Assembly: GCA_037074705.1 (NCBI GenBank)
Contig: CM073591.1
Location: forward strand, 7,112,587-7,176,586
Direction of reading: 5' to 3'
DNA from: Zhengitettix transpicula
Lineage: Eukaryota; Arthropoda; Insecta; Orthoptera; Tetrigidae
DNA: 64,000 nucleotides
Shown here: piece after piece, positions 23,186 to 34,055 of the stretch
Position numbering within the stretch: position 1 is the stretch's first letter
Layout of the letters: every line of letters starts with the position of its first letter
Translations under genes and position numbers: made by a program
The notes under the pieces: model-generated
Told to the model about the DNA's origin: nothing
What the model saw: only the letters and a program-made list of their open reading frames with translations
The model's database searches: none

Positions 23186-23622
23186 CTGCGAGGGATGTTC
23201 TCTCGTAGGCAGAACCTTGTAGGAGAGATGAAAAGGGCTGCCTTTCGGGGTTGCCTACTCCTCTCTCTGGTTATTTGAACTAAGGTTCCCACAAGCCGAG
23301 GCCTGTTCTGAGAGGTGTATGTTCCCTGTTTCCATTGGAACAGTCGGCCAGCTGCCTCCTAAACTGGTCGTGTGCTCGTCCCCACAGCAAACCCCCCTCT
23401 CCCGACATCCAGGAAACTGGCATGGGACAAGTACCCAATGCCCGACCTACCTGATGCAGGGTTTTCCAGGGTTTCCCCTTGCATCACTGTTAGACGAATC
23501 GACAGGTAGGTTCCTTAAACTGCAGCCCGCGTGCCCCCTAGTTAACCTTTGGCTACCTTCCGGCATCCCCGCTTTCTAATCCCTTTCCATGCTATTAAAG
23601 GGGAGTTGCCACCACGTGGCTG
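23186..23622 (+). mobile_element. S1 retroposon with internal deletions
   Basis: The hairpin GTCTGCGAGGGATGTTCTCT is present. The GTCACAGACCTTGGGGCATACGG block is missing, and the copy ends at GAGTTGCCACCACGTGG without an A tail. It is immediately preceded by GAACGTTTCGATC, a hammerhead-like half also found beside the copy ending at 28,727. Confidence 0.82.
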
Positions 23623-24427
23623 TTACAATAATGTATTTTTATAAAGAATATATGATGTTACAACTACATACTCGACCCCGAGCCTGCCCGACCTCCAACC
23701 CCCGGATGTGAGTCTTGTTTACTCGGCTGATTTGTTTTCCCCTTAAAGAAAACTTCGCCAATCGCAAGACAACGGACTTCGAAACGTCACGCGGGTCCAC
23801 TTTTCCCCCTCCCTTGGAGAAACTTCATTTAAACGCTTCTCCCCTTCTTCGCCCCCAACTAAACCTCTGCGTAAACTTCCTCAGCTTCTTATTCGCTCTC
23901 TTGAGCCAACTCAACTTCGTTTCCTACCGCCTGACGAGGGAAGAGGAGAAAAAAAAAATTCAATCCCGCGTCACTTCCTCCGTATTACGTTTCTGTTCGA
24001 TTTCTCTGCCATCTTCAACGCACACTTTACGCTTCAAAAGTTGACTTACTTGGTCTCTGTCTCTGTGTGTGTGTGTGAGAGTCAGAGATTAAATTCCACT
24101 GTCGGATCCTTCAAGTAGGGAAAATACGCGAGTGAATCCTTATTCTGTGCAGGTGGATAGGAGTTGTTGTTCCCTGGCTGTGGCCAATAAGGAGGCAAAG
24201 ATTAGACAATGCAATGCGCTTTGTTAAAGAGGATCCTTGGACTCGGCTCTAATATCTTTGAAAGCATAAAGAACTAAGTGACCCTTCAGTCAGACAAGCA
24301 ACTGTTCAAAGTGAGTAGTGGATTCTACAACACTGAATAAATATCTCTGGAGTTCTCATACTTGGCAATTCTTTGTTTAATTTTTAATAAAAAAATATTG
24401 TCTTAATAATTTTTAATGTTGTTTATA
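23623..24427. other. unassigned spacer
   Basis: No exon with splice context seen. AATAAATAT at 24,338 could be a polyadenylation signal but has no gene attached. Confidence 0.35.
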
Positions 24428-24845
24428 AAATTAGTCGCAATAATCGCTCATGTTGTTATATCGGCCAGACTAAACGATCTTTAATATAAGTAGCCATATT
24501 TTTGTATAAAAAACAAACAAACAAACATAAAGATTGCTCTTAATATCTCTGCTTTACCCCCTGGGTAGTGTTGTATATAAAATTAGTCGTAATAATTGCC
24601 CACAACTTGTTATATTGGCCAGACTAAACGATCTTTAATATAAGTAGCCATATTTTGTTTTAAAAACATCAAACAAAATGAAGATTGCTCTTAATATCTC
24701 TGCTTTACCCCCTGGGAAGTGTTGTATATAAAATTAGTCGTAATAATCGCCCACAACTTGTTATATCGGCCAGACTAAACGATCTTTAATATAAGTAGCC
24801 ATATTTGTTTTTTAAAAAAACAAACAAACATTGGTCTTAATAGTT
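24428..24845 (+). pseudogene. tandem PLE endonuclease fragments, three units
   Basis: Three units of about 151-154 bp each carry a 27-nt core at 24,454, 24,608 and 24,759 that translates as CYIGQTKRS. Cys-Tyr-Ile-Gly-x-Thr-Lys-Arg is the YIG half of the GIY-YIG endonuclease carried by Penelope-like retroelements. Each unit hits a stop codon a few residues later, and the rest of the domain is absent, so these are relics. The intervening GATTGCTCTTAATATCTCTG and TTTACCCCCTGGG are shared among units. Confidence 0.72.
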
Positions 24846-24934
24846 TTATGACGACAGTAGTTTTGAAATTAGTAAAACAATTCATGAAAGTCATACAGAC
24901 ACCTTTTTTTATTTTTAATAATATATATTGTGAC

Positions 24935-24967
24935 GACGTTTCGATACCCTTTTTTTTGCTTCTTCGG
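24935..24967 (-). ncRNA. decayed hammerhead-like motif
   Basis: On the minus strand: CCGAAGA (expected CTGAAGA), an A-rich interval, GGGTATC, GAAA, CGTC. The core T is changed and helix II has lost its first arm. Flanking CATACAGACACC and TCCGTATAAGGTC match the intact copy at 60,352. Confidence 0.5.
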
Positions 24968-25129
24968 GTATTTTCCCATACAGAGGAGGTGATTACAAAT
25001 AATTAGATACTTGGACGAAGTAAACAAGGACAAGCTAAAGTACAACAAAACGAAACATAATTTAAATAAAAAAATAAAGAGTGTCCGTATAAGGTCGGCA
25101 ATTGTTTATTTGTTAACTGTAATTAAGGA

Positions 25130-25295
25130 TCATGAAGCTGTTGTGAGATATCCTAGTTTATAATTGTCGCCTATAGTGACACAACTGCACTAGTCGCTTG
25201 AAAAAAACTCAAAAGTCCTTTTTTCTTTAGTTTTGTCAACTGCAGTTGTGTCACTCTAGGCTCCTCTTAGCACCTGTTGTGGTATTTATATTATC
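25130..25295. repeat. foldback remnant of PLE terminal family
   Basis: ATAGTGACACAACTGCACTA on the left and TGCAGTTGTGTCACTCTAGG on the right are inverted relative to each other. The arms also include AACTCAAAAG and its inverse. TGTGTCACTCTAGGCTCCTC and AGCACCTG belong to the family at 41,380-41,475 and 47,213-47,320, but the hammerhead-like core is deleted here. Confidence 0.65.
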
Positions 25296-25954
25296 TTTGC
25301 AATAGTGCATGGACGTGTAATTATAATCAGTCACCGGCCAGGGAGCTGTGGAAGGTTGTTTATTCACATCGGCTTCAGAATCTTTATGGTGCTGTTTGTT
25401 CCGTCCGGGACGTTTTTCCTTCCACAGCTGCCTGACCGTGATTTTTAATTAATCACATTAAAGGCGATCGTCGGATCCCTGCTTGGCGCGTGTGACGTCA
25501 CTTAACCCCCGGACCCGCCGCAACACGTGTTATTTTTACCCCTCCCCCCCCGCTCCCGCAGACACAACACACACGGGGAGTTCAACACCTGCTGTTGAGA
25601 CCGAGGTGGCCCGTGACGTCACGCAGGATGCAGGTCCCATGGTTGTGGCGCTTATGGCGTCGTGCTAGTGTGTGTGTGTGTGTGTGAGAGGGACCTTGCT
25701 TGACGAATCAATATATAGAGGGAGAGAGCCCTGGCGGCCGGGGGCTGCTGCAACCACCACCACCAAGACTTGCGTGACACAGCAGCAGCTCCCGACACCT
25801 CACAGGAGCTGTGCTGACGTCACGGGCGAGGCCAGAGACTCTTCACCTGGCGCGGTAAAACTGCAAGGGGGTTGGGCCTGCGATAACAACAGTTGTAAGG
25901 CAAATAATTACGTAGTACAAAGCACTTGAGAGTGTTTAAAAGTATCTGGACCAC
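25296..25954. other. unassigned spacer with CRE octamers
   Basis: TGACGTCA occurs near 25,494, 25,614 and 25,817; (GT)n at 25,669-25,686. No exon supported. Confidence 0.4.
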
Positions 25955-26400
25955 TCGGCGTTGCCCGGCGTTGTCATAATTGAAACTCAGCGACATCCAT
26001 AACCTCCCCCCCCTGGATTCGAATCAAATCTCGGTCATTTTGCCTTTTTATTTTTATATAACGCTCCTCCACCCTCACCGCTGAGGCTGCTTCCCACTCA
26101 AATGCAAAAATTCGGGGGGTTGGGGGGGGGCAGTGAGGAAATTATACACATACAACATCGGGAGGAACACTATAATTATCAATGACCGAGAAATAATAAC
26201 TTATTCGAAGCGAACATCGGCGGTTTGAGCGTGTTTGAAAATTTCCAACCCCCCCCCCCCCCGCGTCTCCTGGCGGAGCGGGGGGGGGGGGGTGGACGCG
26301 TCGCACCCCCACACAGTGTTTCTTTCCTGGTCCCACAGAACACGTGTACGCCTTGCAGATTTGTATAAGGAAGCCGCACGCACAAACAACACACAGTATT
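25955..26400 (+). repeat. dispersed repeat R4, copy 2
   Basis: Carries GTTGTCATAATTGAAACTCA, GCGACATCCATAACC, GGATTCGAATC, TCTCGGTCATTTT, GGAGGAACACTAT, CACAGTGTTTCTTTCCTGG and GAACACGTGTACG. Long C and G tracts near 26,250-26,292 are internal. GGATTCGAATC resembles a pol III B box, but with no A box this is weak evidence for a tRNA-derived SINE. Confidence 0.75.
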
Positions 26401-26575
26401 TTATTTATTGGAGTCGACGTAAAAATAATTAGTAATGACAGGAAACAGGGTTTGAAACGTTTTTTTTTGTTCGTAATAAAATAATAAGTCGGATGTTAAA
26501 TTATAAAAACATGAAACGTAGTTCAAAGTAAAAATAATTGGTTAAAAAGAAGTCGAAGCCAAAATAACAGACCTT

Positions 26576-27120
26576 AAGGAAGCCTGCGAGAGAATTTCCT
26601 CGCAGGTGAACTTTCCCAGAGAGCTCTGGCGGGGGCTACCTTTGGGGATGCCTCCTCCTCTCTCTGGTTTTTTGAACTAAGGATCCCACAAACCGAGGCC
26701 TGTTCTGAGAGGTGAATGTCCCGGGGTCGAAGACCTTGGGGGATACGGTAAGACTTGTTCGCTTTTCCCATTGGAATAGTCGGCCAGCTGCCTCCTAAAC
26801 TGGTCGAGGCACGGAAAAGGGAATGCTGCGTCCCCACAGAAAACTCCTCTCCCGCCATCCAGGAAAGGGCGTGGGACAAGTACCCAATGCCCGACCTACC
26901 TGATGCAGGTTTTTCTAGGGTTTGTCGTGCATCTTTTTAAGGCGAATTGCCCCGGGGTAGGATCCTTGAACAATAGCCCGGGGGCCCCCTAGTTAACCCT
27001 TGGCTACCTTCCTCCACCCTTCCGCATCCCCCCTTTCAAATCCCTTCCTATGCTATTAAAGGGGAGTTGCCACCTTGTGGATTAGCCTCATGCAGCCTCC
27101 TGTTACCCTAAAAGAAAAAA
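26576..27120 (+). mobile_element. S1 retroposon, full-length, second 5' subfamily
   Basis: Begins GCCTGCGAGAGAATTTCCTC and GCAGGTGAACTTTCCCAGAG, then the common body, ending TGTTACCCTAAAAGAAAAAA. The hairpin GCCTGCGAG...CTCGCAGG is intact. Confidence 0.9.
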
Positions 27121-27733
27121 TTTCCCCGTTACTAAAAGACTGTTTGGATGTTAAATCATTCCCTGCAACGTTGGCAGCACTGTTAAGGTTGGTTAATCTC
27201 TCAGAGATGCTCCACTTGAAGTACAGAAAATTTTGTTTTAAATATTAAAAACAAAGACACTTGTCATTTAAACAGTATTTGTTATTTGTGGTTTGTTAAA
27301 TAACCTTTGATAGTTGATATCTTGTACTCATGTTCTCTGTAACTTCGGTTAAACGTTCGTTAATTCCTGAACGAAAAAATATTTCCGTCAGATTACATTA
27401 TCTCTGGAATGTAAAGACGAGTGACTAACGACCCGTACAACAAAACCCAATGATGTTCAATGCATAATTATAATTAATTCTACTTAACAATGATCGTTTA
27501 GTCAGGCCCATGTAACAGTACAACAAAATTTTTGTTTTACAACTACGGACTGCCTCATTGTTGTTTATACAATCTCTGAAGTGCTCCACGTCAATTCAGA
27601 AAAAAATTTATTTCGATGAAAAACGAAGACGCTTCGCATTTAAACAGTATCTTTGACGGTTTATTTAAAAAATACTTGCTAGTTTCAATTATTTTGTAAT
27701 GTGTTGCCGTATGACTTGATTCCGTCTCCTAGT
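27121..27733. repeat. PLE-associated diverged repeat with one endonuclease fragment
   Basis: Two related blocks (27,160-27,420 and 27,540-27,700) share ATCTCTGAAGTGCTCCAC-type sequence and CATTTAAACAGTAT. At 27,517-27,491 the minus strand encodes CYMGLTKRS, the PLE YIG motif. Sequence of the same family in opposite orientation lies at 48,610-49,050. Confidence 0.6.
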
Positions 27734-27768
27734 GTTGACAAAGATCACAACAGTTGACCGAAACGTTC
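27734..27768 (+). ncRNA. decayed hammerhead-like motif (GACAAAGATCAC type)
   Basis: TTGACAAAGATCACAACAG, then TTGACC, GAAACGTT. Compared with 47,970-48,002 it has lost the leading C of CTGA, and the core G is replaced by A in both. An S1 copy is inserted directly after it. Confidence 0.4.
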
Positions 27769-27769
27769 C

Positions 27770-28225
27770 CTTTTTTTTTAGGGTAACAGGCTACATGAGG
27801 CTAATCCACGTGGTGGCATCGCTCCTCTTATAGCATACGAAAGGGACTGAAAGAGGGGATGAGGAAGGTAGCCAAAGGTTAACTAGGGGTCCCCGGGCTA
27901 TGGTTTAAGGATCCTACCCGGCATTCGCCTAAAGAAATGCAGCGAAAACCCTAGAAAAACCTGCATCAGGTAGGTCGGGCATTGGGTACTTGTCCCACGC
28001 CCTTCCCTGGATAGTGGGAGAGAGGGTTTGCTGTGGGGACGCAGCATTTCCTTCTCCGTTCCTAGACCAGTTTAGGAGGCAACTGGCGGACTGTTCCAAT
28101 GGGAATAGCGGACAATTCTTACCCTATGCCCCAAGGTCTGTGACCCCGGAACATGCAACCTCTCAGAACAGGCCTCGGCATGTGTGAACCTTAGTTCAAA
28201 AAAATCCAGAGAGAGGATGAGGCAT
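27770..28225 (-). mobile_element. S1 retroposon, ends at internal GGATGCC
   Basis: Plus strand starts TTTTTTTAGGGTAACAGGC and ends at GAGGATGAGGCATCC, where the T-tract of the next copy begins. In the element's own direction the body therefore starts at GGATGCC right after another copy's poly(A). Confidence 0.87.
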
Positions 28226-28727
28226 CCTTTTTTTTTTGGCAACTCCCCTCTTATAGCATAGGAAAGGGATTTGAAAGGGGGGATGCGGTAGGGTGTAGGA
28301 AGGTAGCCAAGGGTTAACTAGGGGCCCCACGCTATATTTTAAGGATCCTACCCCGGGGCAATTCACCTTAAAAAGATGCAGAACAAACCCTAGAAACACC
28401 TGCATCAGGTAGGTCGGGCATTGGGTACTTGTCCCACGCCCTTCCGATGACGGGAGAGAAGTTTGCTGTGGGGTCGCAGCATTCCCTTCTCCGTGCCCTC
28501 GACCAGTTTAGGAGGCAGCTGGCCGACTGTTCCAATGGGAATAGCGGACAACTCTTACCGTATGCCCCAAGGTCTGCGACCCCGGAACATTCACCTCTCA
28601 GAACAGGCCTCGGCATGTTTGAACCTTAGTTCAAAAAAATCCAGAGAGAGGAGGAGGCATCCCCCGAAGGTAGCCCCTTTGTGTCTCTCCTACAAGGTTC
28701 TGCCTGCGAGAGAGCAACCCTCGCAGA
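28226..28727 (-). mobile_element. S1 retroposon lacking the 3' terminal block
   Basis: After a ten-T tract the copy starts at GGCAACTCCCCTCTTATAGC, so the usual CATGTGGATTACCCTC and CCTGTTACCC end is missing and poly(A) follows GAGTTGCC directly. It ends with an intact hairpin (CTGCGAGAGAGC...CTCGCAG), then GAGATCGAAACGTTC. Confidence 0.85.
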
Positions 28728-29574
28728 CGTATCTGAGATCGAAACGTTCTACTCATATTTTGTTCTAATTCTAGTCTCTGCTGCTTGTGTTGTTCACGTT
28801 CTTTGTTTCCTTCCGTCTTACAGATATAACAGAACCAGAGAGGTTTATCACGCTTGGAAGGGCAATTGTTTTGCGTGAACTCTCTGCAGCCTCCTTCGCC
28901 CGCACCACAAACCTCTGATGGAAGGTCGAGGTCGAGGGGGCGGGGGGGAATCGTAAATGAGCTTAAACCAAAGATATAAAACAAAGTTATAATTACACTG
29001 CACAAAGCACGGGGGGTTTAATCTGCCACTTGGACGATATTGAAAAACAACCCAGAGAGGTTCGGGAAACTAGTTTGTAAACTCTCTGCCCTGCCCCACC
29101 ACCCCCAAGCTCTTGTTGCCTCTGGAGTACGGCAGAGACACTGTTTATTACTCAGGCGGAGAATTAACAGACGATCACAACTCCGCAGAAGGAGAAGAAG
29201 AAGAAGTCTCCGTCACGGGGAACTTAAAAGTATGCTGATTTCTTCGCGAATCTCTTTGCGCGACTTGACCCAGGAATCTAATTAAAGTTGCAAATCTCTG
29301 ACTCGCTGCCCTCTAGAAGTAATGAAACCAAGGACATCGCTGCATTCATTTCTTTTATCTTCAATTTTCCTTAATTCCCGGCTCTCAATCATCCTTGGTC
29401 ACAGTTGTTAATAATAATAAGACCTTCTATGGAAAATTAAACCTTCCCTCACTTGTCTTTTAATAAATAAAAACAGACTTTGTTTGTGTGAATGTTGCTT
29501 GTATGTGGAACAAACACCTCAGAGTTATTATTATTATTATTATTATTCACTTAATAAAACAATTGACAACCTTG
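28728..29574. other. unassigned spacer with (TTA)n
   Basis: GATCGAAACGTTC at 28,737-28,752 is a hammerhead 3' half without a 5' half. (TTA)n lies at 29,524-29,548. The Arg-rich frame near 29,100-29,280 is not supported as a gene. Confidence 0.4.
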
Positions 29575-29609
29575 AGCAGTCATTTTTCATTTTTTATTTA
29601 TTTTGTAAC

Positions 29610-29644
29610 GACGTTTCGATACCCTGTTTTTTTGGTATCTTCAG
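29610..29644 (-). ncRNA. hammerhead-like motif HH3, left end of foldback
   Basis: Minus strand: CTGAAGA, TACC, an A-rich loop, GGTA, TC, GAAA, CGTC. Compared with the copy at 60,352 three bases are missing after CTGAAGA, shortening helix II to TACC/GGTA with an unpaired TC. Confidence 0.5.
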
Positions 29645-30950
29645 ATATTTTCCAAATTTACATAATAAACTAACACAGGTAAACGATTAACAAATTAACT
29701 GATTTATTTATTTATTTTTCTTCTTCTTTCCTAATTATTTTAGTTGTTACACTTTTATTTATTTATTTTATGTATTGATTTATTTTTCCTCTTCTTTCAA
29801 AATTGTTTTCTTTGATATTCTTCTGTTTATTTCTTTATTTTATGTATTTATTTATTTTTATTCTTTCCTTCTTAATTATTTTATTTGTTATTCTTTTGTT
29901 TATTTATTTATTTTATGCATTTATTTAATTTTCTTCATATTTCCTAATAATTTATTTGCTATTCTTCAGTTTCTTTCTTTCTTTATTTTCTTCTTATTTC
30001 GTAATTATTTTATTTGTTCTACTCTTGTTTATTTATTTATTTTTCTTCTTCTTTCCAGATAAATTTTGGTTATCCTTTTGTTTAATTATTTATTTATTTT
30101 ATGTATGTATTTATTTTGCTTCTTCTTTTAAAATTGCTTAATTTGTTATTCTTCTGCTTATTTATTTTTCTTCTTCTTTCCAAATTATTTTATTTATTAT
30201 TCTTCTGTTTAATTATTTATTTGTTTTATGTATTTATTTATTTTTCTTCTTCTTTAAAAATTCTTTTATTTATTATTCTTCTGTTTATTTATTTATTTTA
30301 TGTATTTAGTTATTTTTATTCTTCTTTCCTAATTATTTTATTTGTTCTACTCTTGTTTATTTATTTATTTTTCTTCTTCTTTCCAGATAAATTTCTGTTA
30401 CACTTTTGTTTAATTATTTATTTATTTATTTTATGTATGTATTTATTTTTCTTCTTCTTTCAAAATTGCTTTATTTGTTATTCTCCTTTTTGTTTATTTA
30501 TCTAATCTATATGCTTGATTTTTTGTTGTTGTTGTTTTAAAATTGTTATATATTTTTTAATACTTTTGTTTATTTATTTCATCTATTTATTTCTGCATTT
30601 TACGTGTTTATTTTAACATTTAACAATTTTAAAAAGAAGAACAAAAATAAACAAGTCAGTTAAATAACAGAAGAATAACAAATGAAGAACACTTTTGAAA
30701 GAAGAAGAAGATAAATAAATAAATACACTAAATAAATAAGTAAATAAACAGACAAAGAAAAGTATAACAAATAAACATACGAAAGAATTTTTGAAAGACG
30801 AAGGAAAAATAAATAAATAAACCGAAATTGTGACAAAGAAAAAAACGATTTAAACAAAAATAACAATAAATAAATGGCTTTGCATTAATAAAACAATTAA
30901 TTTGTTAATCGTATAGTTTTGCTAGTTTATTATTTTAATTTGGAAAATAT

Positions 30951-30988
30951 CTGAAGTAGATACAAAAAAAAATAGGTATCGAAACGTC
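30951..30988 (+). ncRNA. hammerhead-like motif HH4, right end of foldback
   Basis: CTGAAGT (last core base A replaced by T), one A, helix II GATAC/GTATC around an A-rich loop, GAAA, CGTC. The helix is fully paired, but the core substitution would be expected to reduce activity strongly. Confidence 0.55.
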
Positions 30989-31012
30989 GTTACTATTTTT
31001 TCTTTTTTTAAA

Positions 31013-32083
31013 AAAAAAATTGTGTTTGCACACGGTCATTAATAGATTTATTAAATTAATAAATAACAATTAATGAACTACGTCATCACTGAGAATTAAA
31101 CTGAGAACTGAAAGCAAGTAGATGAAGGGAGACTGAGAGAGACGGACGTAGCGAAAAAGGAGATATAAAGGTTAAGAACAAAGAATATACAAGGACTACG
31201 CAGGCAGAGTCCAGGCCTGGAGGCTTTTAAAAGTTTCATTGGGAATACGATTGCATGTTACCTCCTTCATCCTCCTTTTAATGCTCTGGAGTGGGGGAAA
31301 CAAGCTCGAGCTTGTGAAAACTCTCTGCCTCTGTGAGAGGAACACTAGGGGGAGGGGGGTGGGGGGGGGAAGTTTAGCTAAAAGAACACAGGGCCACTTG
31401 TCTCGCCGTAGGGGCACACACACACACACATCCACGAGGACGCTCTTTGCCTCTGTAAGGATAATTATTTAATTCCAGTGTTTCCCCCCCCCCCCCGCGG
31501 CAAGAGGCAGAGACAACCTGCTACTTGATGACGCAACGTCAGTGACACCAGTTACCTTCAATTCCTTCGTCTCCATGGCAACGCAAGGGCGTCTGCAAGG
31601 AACAAGTATATAGATGCTCTTTGAAACGCCGGACTCTTTCTTCCACGTTAGAAAAAGCAATACTCTCAGACAATTTTAATATAAAAGACAAGTTTCTCTT
31701 TGCCCGCAGGGGGGTTTCAAAGAGTATCTGTGTTGCTTTGTAAGGAACTAAAGTCCCCAGTTCTGATTACTGTTCTTTATTCCTTGCCACAGAACGTAGA
31801 TACCCTTTGGAACGCTGGACTCTTAGAACGACGATACTCTTAGACATGTTAATATTCTCTGCCTCACAGACAAGTGACGTCACTCAGCGCCATGACGTCA
31901 GCCCCGCGTGTGCAGACAGCAACATGCGTGTATCTGCGGCCATTTTGAATTGGATTCTTTTAAAAGCAGATCACCCGTTGCAAAGAGAATTAAATCCTCC
32001 ACGACCTTTACTCCGTGACTAATGACGTCACTGGCAGCCATTTTGTAGATATCAGCACTAGAAATACGACAAGCTGCATTTCT
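31013..32083. other. unassigned spacer
   Basis: No gene supported. Contains (CA)n at 31,417-31,431, TGACGTCA near 31,874, 31,894 and 32,023, and two GCCATTTTG (YY1-like) sites at 31,940 and 32,037. Confidence 0.4.
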
Positions 32084-32143
32084 CTCGCAGGCAGAACCTT
32101 GTAGGAGAGATACGAAGGGGCTACCTTAGGGGATGCCTTTTCC
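32084..32143 (+). mobile_element. S1 retroposon, 5' segment split by a younger S1
   Basis: CTCTCGCAGGCAGAACCTTG to GGATGCCTTTTCC at 32,131-32,143, where another S1 is inserted. The copy resumes at 32,695. Confidence 0.88.
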
Positions 32144-32694
32144 AAGGAAACCTGCGAGAGGATTTCTCGCAGGTGAACCTTCCCAGAAAGCTCTGGCGGG
32201 GGCTACCTTTGGGGATGCTCTCACATCTCTCTGGTTTTTTTTAATTAAGGTTCCCACATGCCGAGGCACCTCGGTCTGTTTTGAGAGGTGTATGTTCCGG
32301 GGTCGCAGACCTTGGGCATACGGAAAGAGTTGTCCGCTATTCCCATTGGAATAGTCGGCCAGCTGCCTCCTAAACTGGCCAAGGCATGGCGAGGGGTAAG
32401 CTGCGTCCCCACAGCAAACCCCTCTCCCGCTATCGGAAGGGCGTGGGACAAGTACCCAATGCCCGACCTACCCGATGCAGGTTTTTCTAAGGTTTTCCCT
32501 GCATTCCTTTAGGCGAATGCCGGGTAGGATCCTTAAAATACAGCCCGGGGGCCCTAGTTAACCCTTGGCTACCTTCCTCTACCCTTCCGCATCCCCCCTT
32601 TCTAATCCCTTCCTATGCTATTAAAGGGGAGTTGCCCTAAGTGGATTACCCTCAAGTAGCCTGTTGCCCTAAAAAAAAAAATTTTAAAAAAAAA
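32144..32694 (+). mobile_element. S1 retroposon inserted into another S1, with target-site duplication
   Basis: Full-length second-subfamily copy, from CCTGCGAGAGGATTTCTCGC to TTGCCCTAAAAAAAAAAA and a second A-run. The 13-bp GGATGCCTTTTCC lies immediately before (32,131-32,143) and after (32,695-32,707). This is a clear target-site duplication and fits target-primed reverse transcription. Confidence 0.92.
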
Positions 32695-33150
32695 GGATGC
32701 CTTTTCCTCTCCGTTTTTGAACTAAGGTTCCCACAAGCCGAGGCCTGTTCTGAGAGTTGTATGTTCCTCACAGACCTTGGGGCACACGGTAAGAGTTGTC
32801 CGCTGTTCCCATTGGAACAGTCGGCCAGCTGCCTCCTAAACTGGTCGAGGCACGGAGAAGGGAAATGCTGCGTCCCCACAGCAAACTCCTCTCCCGCTAT
32901 CGGAAGGGCGTGGGACAAGTAGCCAATGCCCGACCTACCTGATGCAGGTTTTTCTAGGGTTTGTCCTGCATTTCTTTAGACGAATGCCGCGGGGTAGGAT
33001 CCTTAAACTATAGCCCCGGGGCCCCTAGTTGACCCTTGGCTACCTTCCTCTACCCTTCCGCATCCCCCCTTTCAAATCCTTTTCCTATGCTATAAGAGGG
33101 GAGTTGCCACCAAGTGGGTTACCCTCATGTAATCTGTCTACACCGAAAAA
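32695..33150 (+). mobile_element. S1 retroposon, 3' segment of the split copy
   Basis: Resumes at the duplicated GGATGCCTTTTCC and continues to GTAATCTGTCTACACCGAAA and an A-run. The 3' variant TGTCTACACC is shared with the copies ending at 40,106 and 59,735. Confidence 0.9.
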
Positions 33151-33161
33151 AAAGTTACTGG

Positions 33162-33320
33162 GAGGCTTGTTCCTTTCTTGAGGTGTAGAAAAAAAAACCC
33201 GCAAGAGCCTGCAGAGAGAGGCAACTGTACTAGTTAAAGGCTTTTGAGTTATGTTAACTGAGTTGTGCAGTTCTCTTGCGGTATTTTTTTTCTACACCTG
33301 AAGAAAGGAACAAGGCTTCC
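33162..33320. mobile_element. foldback element of the GGAAC-type hammerhead family
   Basis: The left arm (33,162-33,205) and right arm (33,272-33,320) are near-perfect inverted copies of about 45 bp. The right arm reads CTCTTGCGG, a T-run, CTACACCTGAAGAAAGGAAC and AAGGCTTCC. CTGAAGA-AA-GGAA-loop-TTCC is a hammerhead 5' half plus helix II, but GAAACGTT does not follow. The left arm has CTCAAGA, one change from CTGAAGA in its first core half. Confidence 0.65.
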
Positions 33321-34055
33321 AGGTACTGACGTGTGTTTGTGTCTGTATTTAGCCGTCTTCCTTATTATTAATTTTCATTCAGTCGTAAATTTTTTATGCC
33401 AGTTAATTTTTCCGCTCAGGCTCACGTCGGCCATCTTGAAATTTGTAGATTTAAATGTTTGAGGAGCCTCTACGGGAGTTGACCCGGTGTTTTTGACTTT
33501 CACCTCATTTTGAGTCGTTTTAATAATCCGACAGTCGGCGGTTCTTTCTCATTACCTTTTGTGACCGCGGGGGGTGGGGGGGGGACGATGTTGGGGGTGG
33601 AAATTGAAAACATTTGCCTCGCTAAACGCCGACGCTGAAAGTTTTCGCCGCTTCAGCTATTTCCCCCCCCCCCCCGACAGGCAGCGCGCGCGTCTCTCAT
33701 TGGCCCGCCATCATCAGCCACCTCGTGGCCCGCGACCCAATTTCCGCACTAACTGAAAACCTCAATTACCGGAGCTCACACACACACACATGCAAGAGCG
33801 CGCGCTGGGGGCGTGGGGGGAGGGGGGGGGCAAAACATGTTGCCAACAGTTGGGAAAACAACAACACGGCTTAACATGAATTATATTGCAGCGATTGTGA
33901 GGGCGGAGGCGTCCACATTGGACCAGAGGTGCACGGGGAACGGACCTTCCGCAGATCAGACGCAAACGCTGGGGATCGACAGGAAAAAAAAAACCCCTAG
34001 GAAGATTAAACCAATCTTTAAGTTGTTTTTTTTTAAAAAAAAAATACGGCTACTC
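33321..34055. other. unassigned spacer with G/C tracts
   Basis: G-tracts at 33,568-33,585 and 33,808-33,830; C-tract at 33,663-33,676. No exon supported. Confidence 0.4.

Larger units (their letters stand above)
29575..31012. mobile_element. foldback element with hammerhead-like motifs at both inverted ends
   Basis: The left end (29,575-29,700) and right end (30,880-31,012) are inverted copies. GACGACGTTTCGATACC..ATCTNNTTCAGATATTTTCC, AATAAACTA and CGATTAACAAATTAA appear at the left and, reversed, at the right. The interior (29,700-30,530) is TTTATTTATT/TTCTTCTTT repeat, with an inverted AAATAAATA block at 30,630-30,870, so the whole unit could form a long hairpin. No coding capacity is seen, which suggests a non-autonomous or collapsed PLE relative. 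Confidence 0.7.

Noticed and set aside
29040..29285. 81-codon Arg-rich frame
   Set aside because: The Arg run comes from an AGAAGAAG repeat; no supporting signals.
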